Assembly (NCBI RefSeq): GCF_900166655.1
Contig: NZ_FVZB01000006.1
Coordinates: 1,116,001-1,180,000 of the forward strand
Direction of reading: 5' to 3'
Source: Halobacillus hunanensis
GTDB lineage: Bacteria > Bacillota > Bacilli > Bacillales > Halobacillaceae
DNA length: 64,000 nucleotides
The notes beneath the pieces are model-generated. The model saw only the letters and a program-made list of their open reading frames with translations, had not been told where the DNA came from and did no database searches. Both the position numbers and the translations under genes were made by a program. Of this stretch, positions 41,869 to 50,517 are shown piece after piece (position 1 is the stretch's first letter; each line of letters starts with the position of its first letter).

Positions 41869-43617
41869 ATGGAGATTCTAGTAGAAAAAAATGTGCCCTG
41901 CACAATGCGCGACGGAACAGTATTATACTCTGACATCTATCGCCCTCATCTAGAAGGTAAATTTCCTATATTATTAACTCGCCTTCCCTACAGCAAAGAT
42001 CTGCCCTTTTATTCTCATCGTTACCTGGATACAAACCGCCTTGTGGAGAATGGCTACATTGTAATTGTTCAAGATGTACGGGGAAGGTTTCAATCTGAAG
42101 GAGAATTCGAGCCGTTTATTTACGAAGCTGAAGATGGTTACGATACGGTTGAGTGGGCGGCGTCATTGCCTTACTCATCAGGAAAAGTAGGCATGTTCGG
42201 TCTTTCCTACTACGGTTTTACACAACTATTAGCTGCAGCGGAACGCCCTCCCAGCTTACGAGCTATCTTTCCGGCTCAAACGTTAAGCGACCAAAGGAAA
42301 GGTAATTTTTACTATGATGGTGCTTACGGGTTGGGGTTATCACAAACTTGGGTACTAGAATCCATAGCTCCTGATCTAATAAAAAGAAAATACAAAGATC
42401 CAGAAACATATAATGCAGTAATGGGCAAATGGGCTAAGAGTGTAGACCATATAGAAGAATGGTATCATCATGCGCCGATAAAAAATTGGCCGCCGCTCAA
42501 GGAACTAGGTGTTGCGGAGTATTTCTTCGAGCAAATGGAGCGCGAGTTAAATGATGAGAGCTGGGAAAAGTCAAGCATCGCAACCCAATATGATCAGATG
42601 AATGTTCCCGCCTATCACCTTGGCGGATGGTACGATAGCCTTCTAGGATCCACCATAGACAATTATACTGAAATGAAAGCGAAAGCGGACGGTCACAGTG
42701 TGAGGAAACAGCAGAGATTAATGATCGGACCCTGGGCCCATGGAGATTTTGGTTCGTTGATTGGAGACCGGAAATTTGGCCTTCACGCCTCAGAAGATTG
42801 GATTGACTTTAAGGAAAGTCTGACAGACCTTCATGTTCGCTGGTTTGACTATTGGTTAAAAGGTGAACATACACACATCCGGGAAGAATCCCCCGTTAAG
42901 CTATTTGTCATGGGGATCAATCAATGGCGCGATGAACTTGAATGGCCGCTCGCACGTACAAACTATACCCCTTACTATTTACACAGCCAGGGCCACGCTA
43001 ACTCACTTTCTGGGGATGGAAAGCTTTCAGAGATAACTCCCGGGCACGAGCCGGCCGATCAGTTTACGTACAACCCTGAAAAGCCGGTCCCTTCAAACGG
43101 AGGAGGCACGTTGTATGATGGCGTTAATACTACAGGGCCTCGTGATCAAAGAACTATAGAAAACCGAGACGACGTGTTAATCTACACCACAGCACCACTA
43201 AAAGAGCCAATTGAAGTTACCGGCCCTATTAAAGTCCGCCTTTGGGCTTCAACTGATGCAAAAGATACCGATTTCACAGCCAAACTAGTGGATGTGATGC
43301 CAGATGGTACAGCATATAACTTAACAGATGGCATCGTTCGTGCACGGTATCGAAATGGGTATAAACCAGAGCTAGAGTTAAACGGTGAAATCGTTGAATA
43401 TGAGATAGATTTATGGGCAACGAGCAATGTATTTCTAACTGATCACCAAATCAGAGTTGAAATCTCCTCCAGTAATTTTCCGCGCTTTGCTGCTAATCTA
43501 AATACTGGAGAAACCATATTCGACAGCAATGAAAGTAAGATTGCGCATCAAACGATCTATCACAGTGAAAAATATCCATCGCACATCCTGCTTCCGCTCA
43601 TCCCAACAGATCAATAA
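41869..43617 (+). CDS. CocE/NonD-family (S15) alpha/beta hydrolase
   Basis: 582 residues from ATG 41869 with AAGGAGG upstream. The N-terminal hydrolase domain has the DVRGRFQSEGEFEPF block, the nucleophile serine in GLSYYG and a histidine in GPWAHG. The C-terminal jelly-roll is typical of X-Pro dipeptidyl-peptidase and cocaine-esterase relatives (from about residue 340). No signal peptide, so cytoplasmic. It sits directly after opuC, so an ester or amide of the imported osmolyte, for example an acylcarnitine, is a reasonable but untested substrate. Confidence 0.82.
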   Translation: MEILVEKNVPCTMRDGTVLYSDIYRPHLEGKFPILLTRLPYSKDLPFYSHRYLDTNRLVENGYIVIVQDVRGRFQSEGEFEPFIYEAEDGYDTVEWAASLPYSSGKVGMFGLSYYGFTQLLAAAERPPSLRAIFPAQTLSDQRKGNFYYDGAYGLGLSQTWVLESIAPDLIKRKYKDPETYNAVMGKWAKSVDHIEEWYHHAPIKNWPPLKELGVAEYFFEQMERELNDESWEKSSIATQYDQMNVPAYHLGGWYDSLLGSTIDNYTEMKAKADGHSVRKQQRLMIGPWAHGDFGSLIGDRKFGLHASEDWIDFKESLTDLHVRWFDYWLKGEHTHIREESPVKLFVMGINQWRDELEWPLARTNYTPYYLHSQGHANSLSGDGKLSEITPGHEPADQFTYNPEKPVPSNGGGTLYDGVNTTGPRDQRTIENRDDVLIYTTAPLKEPIEVTGPIKVRLWASTDAKDTDFTAKLVDVMPDGTAYNLTDGIVRARYRNGYKPELELNGEIVEYEIDLWATSNVFLTDHQIRVEISSSNFPRFAANLNTGETIFDSNESKIAHQTIYHSEKYPSHILLPLIPTDQ

Positions 43618-43652
43618 GGTTTGGATGATGAAGAATTTTCTATGCAGACATA

Positions 43653-43692
43653 AAAAGCCCCGTTTTTCTTTTTAGAATGACGGGGCTTTACG
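43653..43692 (+). terminator. Terminator after the CocE-like gene
   Basis: AAAGCCCCG and CGGGGCTTT pair around an 18-base T-rich loop. Confidence 0.75.
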
Positions 43693-43792
43693 TTTATTGA
43701 GAAGAAATTTGGACGCCTAAAGATATCGACGCCCTCTTGATCAACCTGCTTCTTGATCGATTCATAGTGAACAATATCGAAAAAATGTTCAT

Positions 43793-44689
43793 CTATTCCA
43801 ACTGAGACCTCCACAAGTAAAAAGCTGCATATGCTCGCCAGTCTCCCCATTTCTTTGACAATTCCTCAACATAGTTAGTCGTTGGTTTCTGATCTAATTC
43901 CAGATGCTTTCGAAGGGCATGATGAATTCCAATATCCGCTGAGGGAAAAGCTTGGGGCTGAAGCAGGCATCGCAGCATAACATAATCGGCTGTCCATGCG
44001 CCGACACCTCTAAGTTTCATTAAGCTGTTTTTCATCCCTTCATAATCCATTTGTAAAAGTGCTTCCTTCGTTATTGCCCGGGAAACTATTGACTTGGCGA
44101 TCCCGATAACATACTCGGCTTTTCGTGTTGTGAATTGCAGCTTTTTAAGGTGGCTGACGTCCAGGGAGGCAATCTGATGGCAATCAGGATACAACCAGTA
44201 GAGCTGCCCATCATATTCAAAGCTTTTACCAAAATGTTCTACAAATCGTTTCTTTAATGTATAAGCAAACGTTAGATTGATTTGCTGCCCGATGACTGCC
44301 CACGTTAATGCTTCAAACAAATCGGGGATACCGACAATTCGTAACCCACGGTGTCTGGATACAATGTTAGTTAAAACAGGATCATTTTGGGCCATTGCAT
44401 AAAAGTCAGTCATATCTTTATTTAGATCAAACCATTCATGAATATATTTAGTAATCAGGTCGCCTGTCTCTTTATTTACTTTACCAAACGGAAGCTCCGC
44501 GATAATCGCATTTTCCTTACTTCTTATCTTTATTAAAACAAAAGATTGGTTGACATTGAGAAGTTTGATAATCAATTCTCCCTCAGCTTTATGCAGAACT
44601 TCTTGAGAAGAGCGATTGAGGTAAACTAAGCATTCTTTAAAGCTAAAGTCAGTGGGCGTGGGTATACTAAGATAATGGTCACTGCTCAT
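43793..44689 (-). CDS. DNA-3-methyladenine glycosylase, AlkA-like
   Basis: 298-residue base-excision repair enzyme of the HhH-GPD superfamily. The C-terminal two thirds contain EALTWAVIGQQINLTFA, the helix-hairpin-helix LRGVGAWTADYVMLR and the catalytic aspartate shortly after (FPSADIG). The N-terminal third matches the AlkA-type beta domain. It removes alkylated bases from DNA. It is a lone gene, convergent with the CocE-like gene. Confidence 0.87.
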   Translation of the reverse strand: MSSDHYLSIPTPTDFSFKECLVYLNRSSQEVLHKAEGELIIKLLNVNQSFVLIKIRSKENAIIAELPFGKVNKETGDLITKYIHEWFDLNKDMTDFYAMAQNDPVLTNIVSRHRGLRIVGIPDLFEALTWAVIGQQINLTFAYTLKKRFVEHFGKSFEYDGQLYWLYPDCHQIASLDVSHLKKLQFTTRKAEYVIGIAKSIVSRAITKEALLQMDYEGMKNSLMKLRGVGAWTADYVMLRCLLQPQAFPSADIGIHHALRKHLELDQKPTTNYVEELSKKWGDWRAYAAFYLWRSQLE

Positions 44690-44813
44690 CTTTAGACTCC
44701 TACCTTCTAGAAAATGTATGGTTATAGTAACATATCCCTCTCAACTTCATGTACTCGTCCAACCTCATAACTCTTCTACTACAAGAGGACACTTTGTTAG
44801 TCAACACAACAAA

Positions 44814-44851
44814 AAAGACCTCCTAATTACTTAAAGCTGAGTGAGGTCTTT
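44814..44851 (-). terminator. Terminator after the cupredoxin gene
   Basis: AAAGACCTC and GAGGTCTTT pair across a 20-base loop; on the minus strand a T-run follows. Confidence 0.7.
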
Positions 44852-44874
44852 ATACAATCTATTCGAAGTTAACC

Positions 44875-45333
44875 TTAATCAACAACTATATAAGCAATCA
44901 TCGGCCCATTAGATTGGATGTCCGAATGGGTGGTGCAAATCAGCCTGTACACGCCTTCCTCATCAAATTTTAAATCAACGATCGTCTCTTTCCCTTTTTT
45001 AACGACACCTTTGACATCAGTTCCCTCAATATGAAATGGGTGCTCTTTTCCATTCACACCGTATATATTCAGTCTGAATGGTTCCCCTTTTTCTACATAA
45101 ATAGTCCCTGGATCCCAACGATAAGCTTCTATTTCTTCACCATTAGCCGTCTCGGATTTGAATTCCCCTGTCACGAGATGAATAACGCGTGTATCTGCGC
45201 TTGCTGGTTTGGAAAGAGTAGGGACAGCCTCACTCCCCCATAATGAAGTGCCAATGAAAAATGCGACAGCCATTGCCACCAAGATACCGAAAAACACACC
45301 TATTTTCTTTTTAGTAATAAGTAAAATTTTCAC
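44875..45333 (-). CDS. Membrane-anchored cupredoxin-like protein
   Basis: 152 residues. One N-terminal hydrophobic anchor (about residues 10-32), then a single cupredoxin beta-sandwich outside the membrane. Candidate type-1 copper ligands are a histidine in HPFHIEG, the cysteine in LICTTH and the histidine after it. The last ligand is not obvious, so copper type is uncertain. The ribosome site is close to the first duplicated segment. Possible roles are electron transfer or copper handling. Confidence 0.78.
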   Translation of the reverse strand: MKILLITKKKIGVFFGILVAMAVAFFIGTSLWGSEAVPTLSKPASADTRVIHLVTGEFKSETANGEEIEAYRWDPGTIYVEKGEPFRLNIYGVNGKEHPFHIEGTDVKGVVKKGKETIVDLKFDEEGVYRLICTTHSDIQSNGPMIAYIVVD

Positions 45334-45487
45334 AATTAATTCCTCCCATAGCTTGTTTACTTATGCATATGCAAGCAAACCATGAGAACTTGTCTAATTT
45401 ATCACTGGCAAAAAGAAAAATCAGCCTCCTTCATAAAAGAGACTGATCTCAAAGGTTTAATTCCATACTAAAGAATATTCCCTCACC

Positions 45488-45624
45488 TTATACCTTTTGG
45501 AGGGTTAGAAGCTGCTCACCTAAATACTTTGCGAGCGCAAGCATTCCGTAAACATCTGCATTGGCTTCAGCATCAGAATTGTAGTTTGTGTTCGTGTTCA
45601 CATCATACGTGTAAAGCTGCCCAT
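45488..45624 (-). pseudogene. Duplicated 3' fragment of the ATP-grasp gene
   Basis: Copy 1 of the tandem duplication contains the C-terminal coding part of the ATP-grasp protein (from about GQLYTYDVN to LLTLQKV and its stop). It has no start and no upstream reading continuity, and is a non-functional leftover of the duplication. Confidence 0.85.
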
Positions 45625-45693
45625 GCTTGTTTACTTATGCATATGCAAGCAAACCATGAGAACTTGTCTAATTTATCACTGGCAAAAAGAAAA

Positions 45694-45721
45694 ATCAGCC
45701 TCCTTCATAAAAGAGACTGAT
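45694..45721 (-). terminator. Terminator after the ATP-grasp gene (second copy at 45420-45447)
   Basis: On the minus strand ATCAGTCTC and GGAGGCTGAT form a stem with one bulged or mismatched position, followed by T residues. The tandem duplication provides two identical copies. Confidence 0.65.
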
Positions 45722-45761
45722 CTCAAAGGTTTAATTCCATACTAAAGAATATTCCCTCACC

Positions 45762-46706
45762 TTATACCTTTTGGAGGGTTAGAAGCTGCTCACCTAAATA
45801 CTTTGCGAGCGCAAGCATTCCGTAAACATCTGCATTGGCTTCAGCATCAGAATTGTAGTTTGTGTTCGTGTTCACATCATACGTGTAAAGCTGCCCATCT
45901 TGGTCCTGAATCGCTTCAATTCCGGCAACTTGAATATTATTCTCCTGGAGAAACTTCTCATATTGATCCAAGATTGGATGATGATAACCTTCAAGAATCT
46001 CGAACTTAGGTCCGCCTGTCTCTTGTTCACCAGTAGGACAATACATATCATCAATCGTGCAAGCGTCCGCAGGGCACAATTCAAAACCTTCAGAGGTATC
46101 CACTTTGACGGCATATAGAAACTCCCCGCCTACAAATTCATGTCGTACGATATAAGGCTCCGGGGCTTCTACGTACTGTTGGATGAGGGTAACACCATCT
46201 ACCGGTTCTTCAAAGGAGTCTCCATAAACATACTCTTTCAACGCTTCAATAGAATGAAAAAGCTGCACGCCCTGACCTTTTCCAGCACGGTTATGCTTCG
46301 TAATAAAAGGTGCTAAGTCCAGCTTTTTGGCAGACTCAATGATGTGGTCTTTTCCTACAGCAGCGATTGTTTTCGGTGATGTGACCCCGGCACTGTTCAA
46401 TGCCATATACTGGTTTACTTTGCTTACTTCAAGACGCAGTGCTCGACTTCCGTTTATAACAGTTCGACCATGCCGCTCAAGCCAAGCAAGCACTGCTTCT
46501 GTAAATTCAGGAGCAAAGCGATGGTCTCTTGTATGAGAAGAGGCACTTATCCGATTGTAAAAAACGCCTTCTGGAGGCTCATTAGTTAAGTCTATATTCC
46601 CTTGATCCAGATGCCATAATTCAAAAGGTAACTGCAATTCCTTTAATCGCTTCGTTAAATGATCCGTCCATTCATCATTTTCGTGCAATACATAAATTTT
46701 TCTCAC
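45762..46706 (-). CDS. ATP-grasp ligase, RimK-like
   Basis: 314 residues. The ATP-grasp core is recognisable: lysine in ITKHNRAGKGQGV, the EAPEPYIVRHEFVGGEF block, and the metal-binding YDVNTNTNYN near the C-terminus. It resembles alpha-L-glutamate ligase (RimK)-like proteins that add amino acids to a carboxylate, but the substrate is unknown. It starts at ATG 46706 with AAGGAG upstream. Its last 45 codons lie in the tandem duplication, and the gene itself is intact. Confidence 0.8.
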   Translation of the reverse strand: MRKIYVLHENDEWTDHLTKRLKELQLPFELWHLDQGNIDLTNEPPEGVFYNRISASSHTRDHRFAPEFTEAVLAWLERHGRTVINGSRALRLEVSKVNQYMALNSAGVTSPKTIAAVGKDHIIESAKKLDLAPFITKHNRAGKGQGVQLFHSIEALKEYVYGDSFEEPVDGVTLIQQYVEAPEPYIVRHEFVGGEFLYAVKVDTSEGFELCPADACTIDDMYCPTGEQETGGPKFEILEGYHHPILDQYEKFLQENNIQVAGIEAIQDQDGQLYTYDVNTNTNYNSDAEANADVYGMLALAKYLGEQLLTLQKV

Positions 46707-46851
46707 GGATCAAACTCCTTTCCTGGATACTACAAGTATCAACTGTATTTCAACTATAACATATTATTCCGACCCTTTTACCATGTTATGCTCATACAGT
46801 ATTTGGAGGAGTTCACATAATAACAGTTACAATTTCCAGAGCTTTCTCTTT

Positions 46852-47838
46852 CTATTCATCATCGGCAGGGTACTGAATCCCCATTTGCCTTCTGGCCTCT
46901 TGCATAATTTGCGTAGCAATCAGCGTATTTTTGTGGGAATTGACAGTGGACTGTATTTCACCCTTTTGGACTAGATTAACAAACTCCATAAGTTCATAAT
47001 ACATCGGTGGGTAAATATCCCGCTTCCCTAAGTGTTCAACTGTCCCATCATTATAGCGGATCTCAATGTTTTTCGGCTCTGAAATATTAGGAATAATCAT
47101 CACACCTTCTTCTCCCTGTATTTCAGAAGGAGCATAAGAATGGTTGATTTTCGAATGAGTAATGACAGCCTCCATCTCCTCATATTCAGCTAGAATACTA
47201 CCTTCTCCATCAACACCCGAAGCAAGCCTCACTCCATTTGCTTTAATCGATTCCGGTTCTCCGAAGAGCACTACTAGGGGGTAAACCCCATACACACCTA
47301 AATCCATCAAAGAGCCATTTGAGAAAACAGGATTAAATGCATTGAGGACCTTCCCTTCCCGGTAAGCGTTATAACGTGAAGAATACTTGCAGAAGTTCCC
47401 TGTAAAACGGCGCACTTTACCAATTTTATGTAAATGCGCTTGTACTCTGACAAAACCTGGCATCAATGTTGATTTAACAGCTTCCATCAGAAGTACTTGA
47501 TTAGCTCTCGCCACCTCAATCATACGTGCTGCTTCTCGTTGGTTGGAGGCCATAGGTTTTTCACACAAAACATGTTTCCCATGCTCCATTGCGGTGATCG
47601 CTTGCTTAGCGTGAAATGAATTCGGACTGGCCACATATATGGCATCGACCTCTTCCGAACTACACATTTCCTCAATTGAGGTAAAGGTGAGTTCAGCTCC
47701 GAATTGCTCTGCAAACTCCTTAGCTCGTTCTTCTGTTCTGGAATAGACGGCTTTCAATTCAAACTGTTCCACATGCCGACCTGCTTTTATCATTGATTCA
47801 GTTATAAAGTTCGTTCCTATAATGCCAAAACGTACCAT
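46852..47838 (-). CDS. Gfo/Idh/MocA-family oxidoreductase
   Basis: 328-residue NAD(P)-dependent sugar or polyol dehydrogenase-like protein. Rossmann motif FGIIGTNFIT at the N-terminus, the family hallmark CEKPMASN with the catalytic lysine at about residue 95, and the C-terminal beta-sheet domain. It may be co-transcribed with the upstream alpha/beta hydrolase (21-base gap). Substrate unknown. Confidence 0.85.
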   Translation of the reverse strand: MVRFGIIGTNFITESMIKAGRHVEQFELKAVYSRTEERAKEFAEQFGAELTFTSIEEMCSSEEVDAIYVASPNSFHAKQAITAMEHGKHVLCEKPMASNQREAARMIEVARANQVLLMEAVKSTLMPGFVRVQAHLHKIGKVRRFTGNFCKYSSRYNAYREGKVLNAFNPVFSNGSLMDLGVYGVYPLVVLFGEPESIKANGVRLASGVDGEGSILAEYEEMEAVITHSKINHSYAPSEIQGEEGVMIIPNISEPKNIEIRYNDGTVEHLGKRDIYPPMYYELMEFVNLVQKGEIQSTVNSHKNTLIATQIMQEARRQMGIQYPADDE

Positions 47839-47859
47839 ACAGCTAACTACTCCTTTTTG

Positions 47860-48738
47860 TCATAGTGTACCAAACTCACCCTGGCTGCTTTCCCCTTGAT
47901 TAGGGATAAATGTTGAGATGGTACGCTTGAATTTTGTTTTTTCCTCCAGGAAGGGATAATGGTTACTATGCGTAAACACTACTAACTTCGAGTTCGGAAT
48001 AAGCTCTTTCATTTCAACTGAATACTCTAATGGGCACTGGACATCATGCTCACCGCACATGATCAGCACAGGGGACTTAATGAAAGATAACTTTCTGCTA
48101 ACATCAAAAATGGGAAGCTCTCTGACGAAATAATTCATTCGAACGGCAGACATCTTCTTCTGAATACTCTTGCAAAACAACTCCTCATAGCGATCAGGTT
48201 TATGTAGAGACAGCTTAGTCCTTTCTTTAGATAACTTGCTGCGATTGCTCTCCGATAATTCACTGCTTTTTAGTTCTTCTATTAGGTCTTGCATGCGTTG
48301 AAATTTGGGGTGATTAACATTATAGATACACTTCTCAGAGAACGTCATATACTCCCTTGCAGCTGCCCCTGCAATAATAAGGAAATTCAAGCGTTCGGAA
48401 AATTGAATGCCATATACAATTCCAAGCATCCCCCCAGTTGAATGCCCAGCAAACCCCCATTTTTCTATACTCATCTCTTCCCGAATGGCTTCCAGATCAA
48501 AAACAGTCTCAAGCATACTTAATTGGTAAGGTTCTTCCGCCTTCGCAGAATCCCCTGTCTCACGTAAGTTTACGATGTAAACGCTGTTTGTATCCGTGAA
48601 CGTTTCCGCAAAATAATCACCTGATTCGTTAAATTCTGAATAGAGATGGGTGACGCATAAAGGCGGTCCGCTACCTTTTGCAAACACTTCGAATACTCCT
48701 CGATTTGTCGTAATTAAATTCTTCTTCCAACTATTCAC
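47860..48738 (-). CDS. Alpha/beta-hydrolase (proline iminopeptidase-like)
   Basis: 292 residues from a GTG at 48738 with AAGGA six bases upstream. Alpha/beta-hydrolase elements: NLRETGDSAKA after strand 4, the nucleophile elbow GHSTGG, and a late aspartate in CGEHDVQCP with histidine in THSNHYPF. It resembles prolyl aminopeptidases and lactone or ester hydrolases; specificity is not predictable. Confidence 0.78.
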   Translation of the reverse strand: MNSWKKNLITTNRGVFEVFAKGSGPPLCVTHLYSEFNESGDYFAETFTDTNSVYIVNLRETGDSAKAEEPYQLSMLETVFDLEAIREEMSIEKWGFAGHSTGGMLGIVYGIQFSERLNFLIIAGAAAREYMTFSEKCIYNVNHPKFQRMQDLIEELKSSELSESNRSKLSKERTKLSLHKPDRYEELFCKSIQKKMSAVRMNYFVRELPIFDVSRKLSFIKSPVLIMCGEHDVQCPLEYSVEMKELIPNSKLVVFTHSNHYPFLEEKTKFKRTISTFIPNQGESSQGEFGTL

Positions 48739-48815
48739 ATGCCATCCTTCTTTCTTCTATTCTCCCCTAACCTTAATTATTTCGATAACCTCGATATAAA
48801 AACCTCCCCAAACTA

Positions 48816-48843
48816 AAAAGCCCACACATCTTGTGCAGGCTTC
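48816..48843 (-). terminator. Terminator overlapping the end of the GDSL gene
   Basis: On the minus strand AGCCTGCACA and TGTGTGGGCT pair across AGA, then a T-run. The stem begins at the stop codon of the lipase-like gene. Confidence 0.75.
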
Positions 48844-49552
48844 ATTTTTCAATAAGCTTCAGTCCTATTTCTGCTAACACGATCTGACCTTGCCTAGTAG
48901 GATGAACATCACCCTTTATAATATACTCTGGGTGTCCTTTAAAAGCTTTATAAGCATTCGCCATTTCTACATTAGTGAAGCGGCTTAACAGTTCAATTAA
49001 AGAGCTGTATTGAGCATTAATATAGTTTAGCGGAGCCTCCAGCTTGTCACCCGCTTCAGGATAAGGATTGTAGATGTTGTAAACAATGATGTCACCCTTT
49101 GTCAATCGTTCTAGCTCGATGACAGTTGAGTAAACATTAAAGATTAGATCGCGGACTACAAGAGCTACTTCTTCCATTTTGATACCTTTAAGACCCTTAT
49201 TTTCTTTCAAAAGATTTAAAAGGTCATTTCCTCCAATACTTACAACAATATAATCAGCATGCTTGATCGTATTACGAAACTTATCGTTAGTACGTACAGC
49301 TTTAAGCAGCTCAGAAGAAGTCATTCCTGGTATCCCAAGATTAGTCACCTCTAAACCGGCTTCCTCGCCCATGATGTAAGGAAACGCTTCCCCTGCTGGC
49401 AAGGTGTTATCTTTCGTCAGGTTATATCCATAGGGAATCGAATCCCCAATTGCGACAAGCTGCTCTGACTCCCTTGCATAGATGTGGTGAGGAGCGAGCA
49501 CAGCTCCAAGTAAAAGACAAACTACGCAAAAAAGGGCCGATAATTTCTTCAA
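48842..49552 (-). CDS. Secreted SGNH/GDSL hydrolase
   Basis: 236 residues from a TTG at 49552, eight bases after AAGGGG; a GTG at 49561 is an alternative. A signal peptide (LKKLSALFCVVCLLLGAVLA) is followed by the SGNH blocks: block I AIGDSIPYG (serine), block II glycine in LGIPGMTS, block III SIGGNDLL (asparagine) and block V DVHPTRQGQ (aspartate and histidine). A secreted lipase or esterase, possibly acting on the cell wall or lipids. Confidence 0.85.
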   Translation of the reverse strand: MKKLSALFCVVCLLLGAVLAPHHIYARESEQLVAIGDSIPYGYNLTKDNTLPAGEAFPYIMGEEAGLEVTNLGIPGMTSSELLKAVRTNDKFRNTIKHADYIVVSIGGNDLLNLLKENKGLKGIKMEEVALVVRDLIFNVYSTVIELERLTKGDIIVYNIYNPYPEAGDKLEAPLNYINAQYSSLIELLSRFTNVEMANAYKAFKGHPEYIIKGDVHPTRQGQIVLAEIGLKLIEK

Positions 49553-49659
49553 AACCTTCACCCCTTCACCACGGATTAACATATAATCCTGCTTACTGCT
49601 CAGTATTCCAGAAATATATAAGTTCACTCATGTAAAAATCATCCTTTATTTACAATGAA

Positions 49660-49690
49660 AAAAGGCGCCAAACTTATTTCGGCGCCTCCA
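49660..49690 (-). terminator. Terminator after the CAP gene
   Basis: AGGCGCC (49663-49669) and GGCGCCT (49681-49687) pair; a T-run follows on the minus strand. Confidence 0.75.
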
Positions 49691-49693
49691 TGG

Positions 49694-50380
49694 TTATTTA
49701 CTTATAAAAAGTTGAGTCCAGTGCTGGCCCTCTTCCGTGTAGCCGACACCAATCTGGGTTACTTGCTCATTCATGATATTTTTACGGTGCCCTGGACTGT
49801 CTAACCAATCCTGGACCACCTCATCGGGAGTCTTCTGTCCGACCGCAATATTTTCTGCAGCATAGTTGAACTCTATCCCGAACTGTTTCAACATTTGAAT
49901 AGGGCTGCCATAAGTGGGCGATATGTGAGCAAAGTAATTATTTTTTGCCATGTCAGTTGATTTTTTCTTGGCAACCTTAGATAATTCACTGTTAATTTTA
50001 AGAGGCTTCAACCCGTTCTTTTTGCGTGCTTGATTGGTTAATTGAACCACTTGTTCCTGAAAAGCACCTGTTACTTCATCCACACGTTGTTTGTTTGTAC
50101 CAGTATTATTACCGTCCGCCTCGAAGCGATCAGAGTTCGGTGCGTCGTTATTATGGTTTTCCATAGGCAGACCCGGATCTGTGCCTTCGAAAGGAATATT
50201 AGGACTAAAACGATTTTGCTCTCGTTCCAGCTCAACTTGTTCACGCTGTTCTGGACCATATTCTACCTGGTTATAATTATAGGATTCGCGTTCCACAGCT
50301 CCCTCATCACCTGTACCACACGCCGCAAGAACTGACATGAGCATAACTGTGAAAAGGAACAATAATAAAGACTTTCTCAT
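49694..50380 (-). CDS. CAP-domain lipoprotein (YkwD-like)
   Basis: 228 residues. A lipoprotein signal with C21 in LAACGTG is followed by a glutamine/asparagine-rich linker (about residues 25-95). A CAP/SCP domain occupies residues 105-228, with HISPTYG, AENIAVGQ and SPGHRKNIMN motifs. CAP proteins of this type occur in spore coats and cell envelopes; their function is poorly known. AAGGAGG lies upstream of ATG 50380. Confidence 0.85.
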   Translation of the reverse strand: MRKSLLLFLFTVMLMSVLAACGTGDEGAVERESYNYNQVEYGPEQREQVELEREQNRFSPNIPFEGTDPGLPMENHNNDAPNSDRFEADGNNTGTNKQRVDEVTGAFQEQVVQLTNQARKKNGLKPLKINSELSKVAKKKSTDMAKNNYFAHISPTYGSPIQMLKQFGIEFNYAAENIAVGQKTPDEVVQDWLDSPGHRKNIMNEQVTQIGVGYTEEGQHWTQLFISK

Positions 50381-50484
50381 CTTCCATCCTCCTTAAGGAA
50401 TTGATCATCATTACTATTTGCAACGATGAAAAAATTATCCTTAAAAGTCTGAAGGAGAAAGCCAGGAAAAAGAACCATAGAAAT

Positions 50485-50514
50485 ATCCTGATGCTGTGAG
50501 AGCATCAGGATCCA
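50485..50514 (-). terminator. Terminator after the ectoine cluster
   Basis: ATCCTGATGCT (50485-50495) and AGCATCAGGAT (50501-50511) form a perfect 11-bp stem just beyond the aldehyde dehydrogenase stop. The following tract is only moderately T-rich. Confidence 0.65.
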
Positions 50515-50517
50515 ATA

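Larger units (their letters stand above)
45351..45898. repeat. Perfect tandem duplication, 2 x 274 bp
   Basis: Positions 45351-45624 and 45625-45898 appear identical base for base and abut directly. Each copy contains a 3' flank, an intrinsic terminator (stem around 45420-45447 and 45694-45721) and the last 45 codons of the ATP-grasp gene. The intact gene uses copy 2. Confidence 0.92.

Noticed and set aside
43611-43850. 79-codon minus-strand frame downstream of the CocE-like gene
   Set aside because: It overlaps a terminator and the end of the AlkA-like gene; no ribosome site.
45529-46009. Repeated plus-strand frames beginning MRAQAFRKHL
   Set aside because: They are antisense shadows produced by the 274-bp duplication over the ATP-grasp gene.
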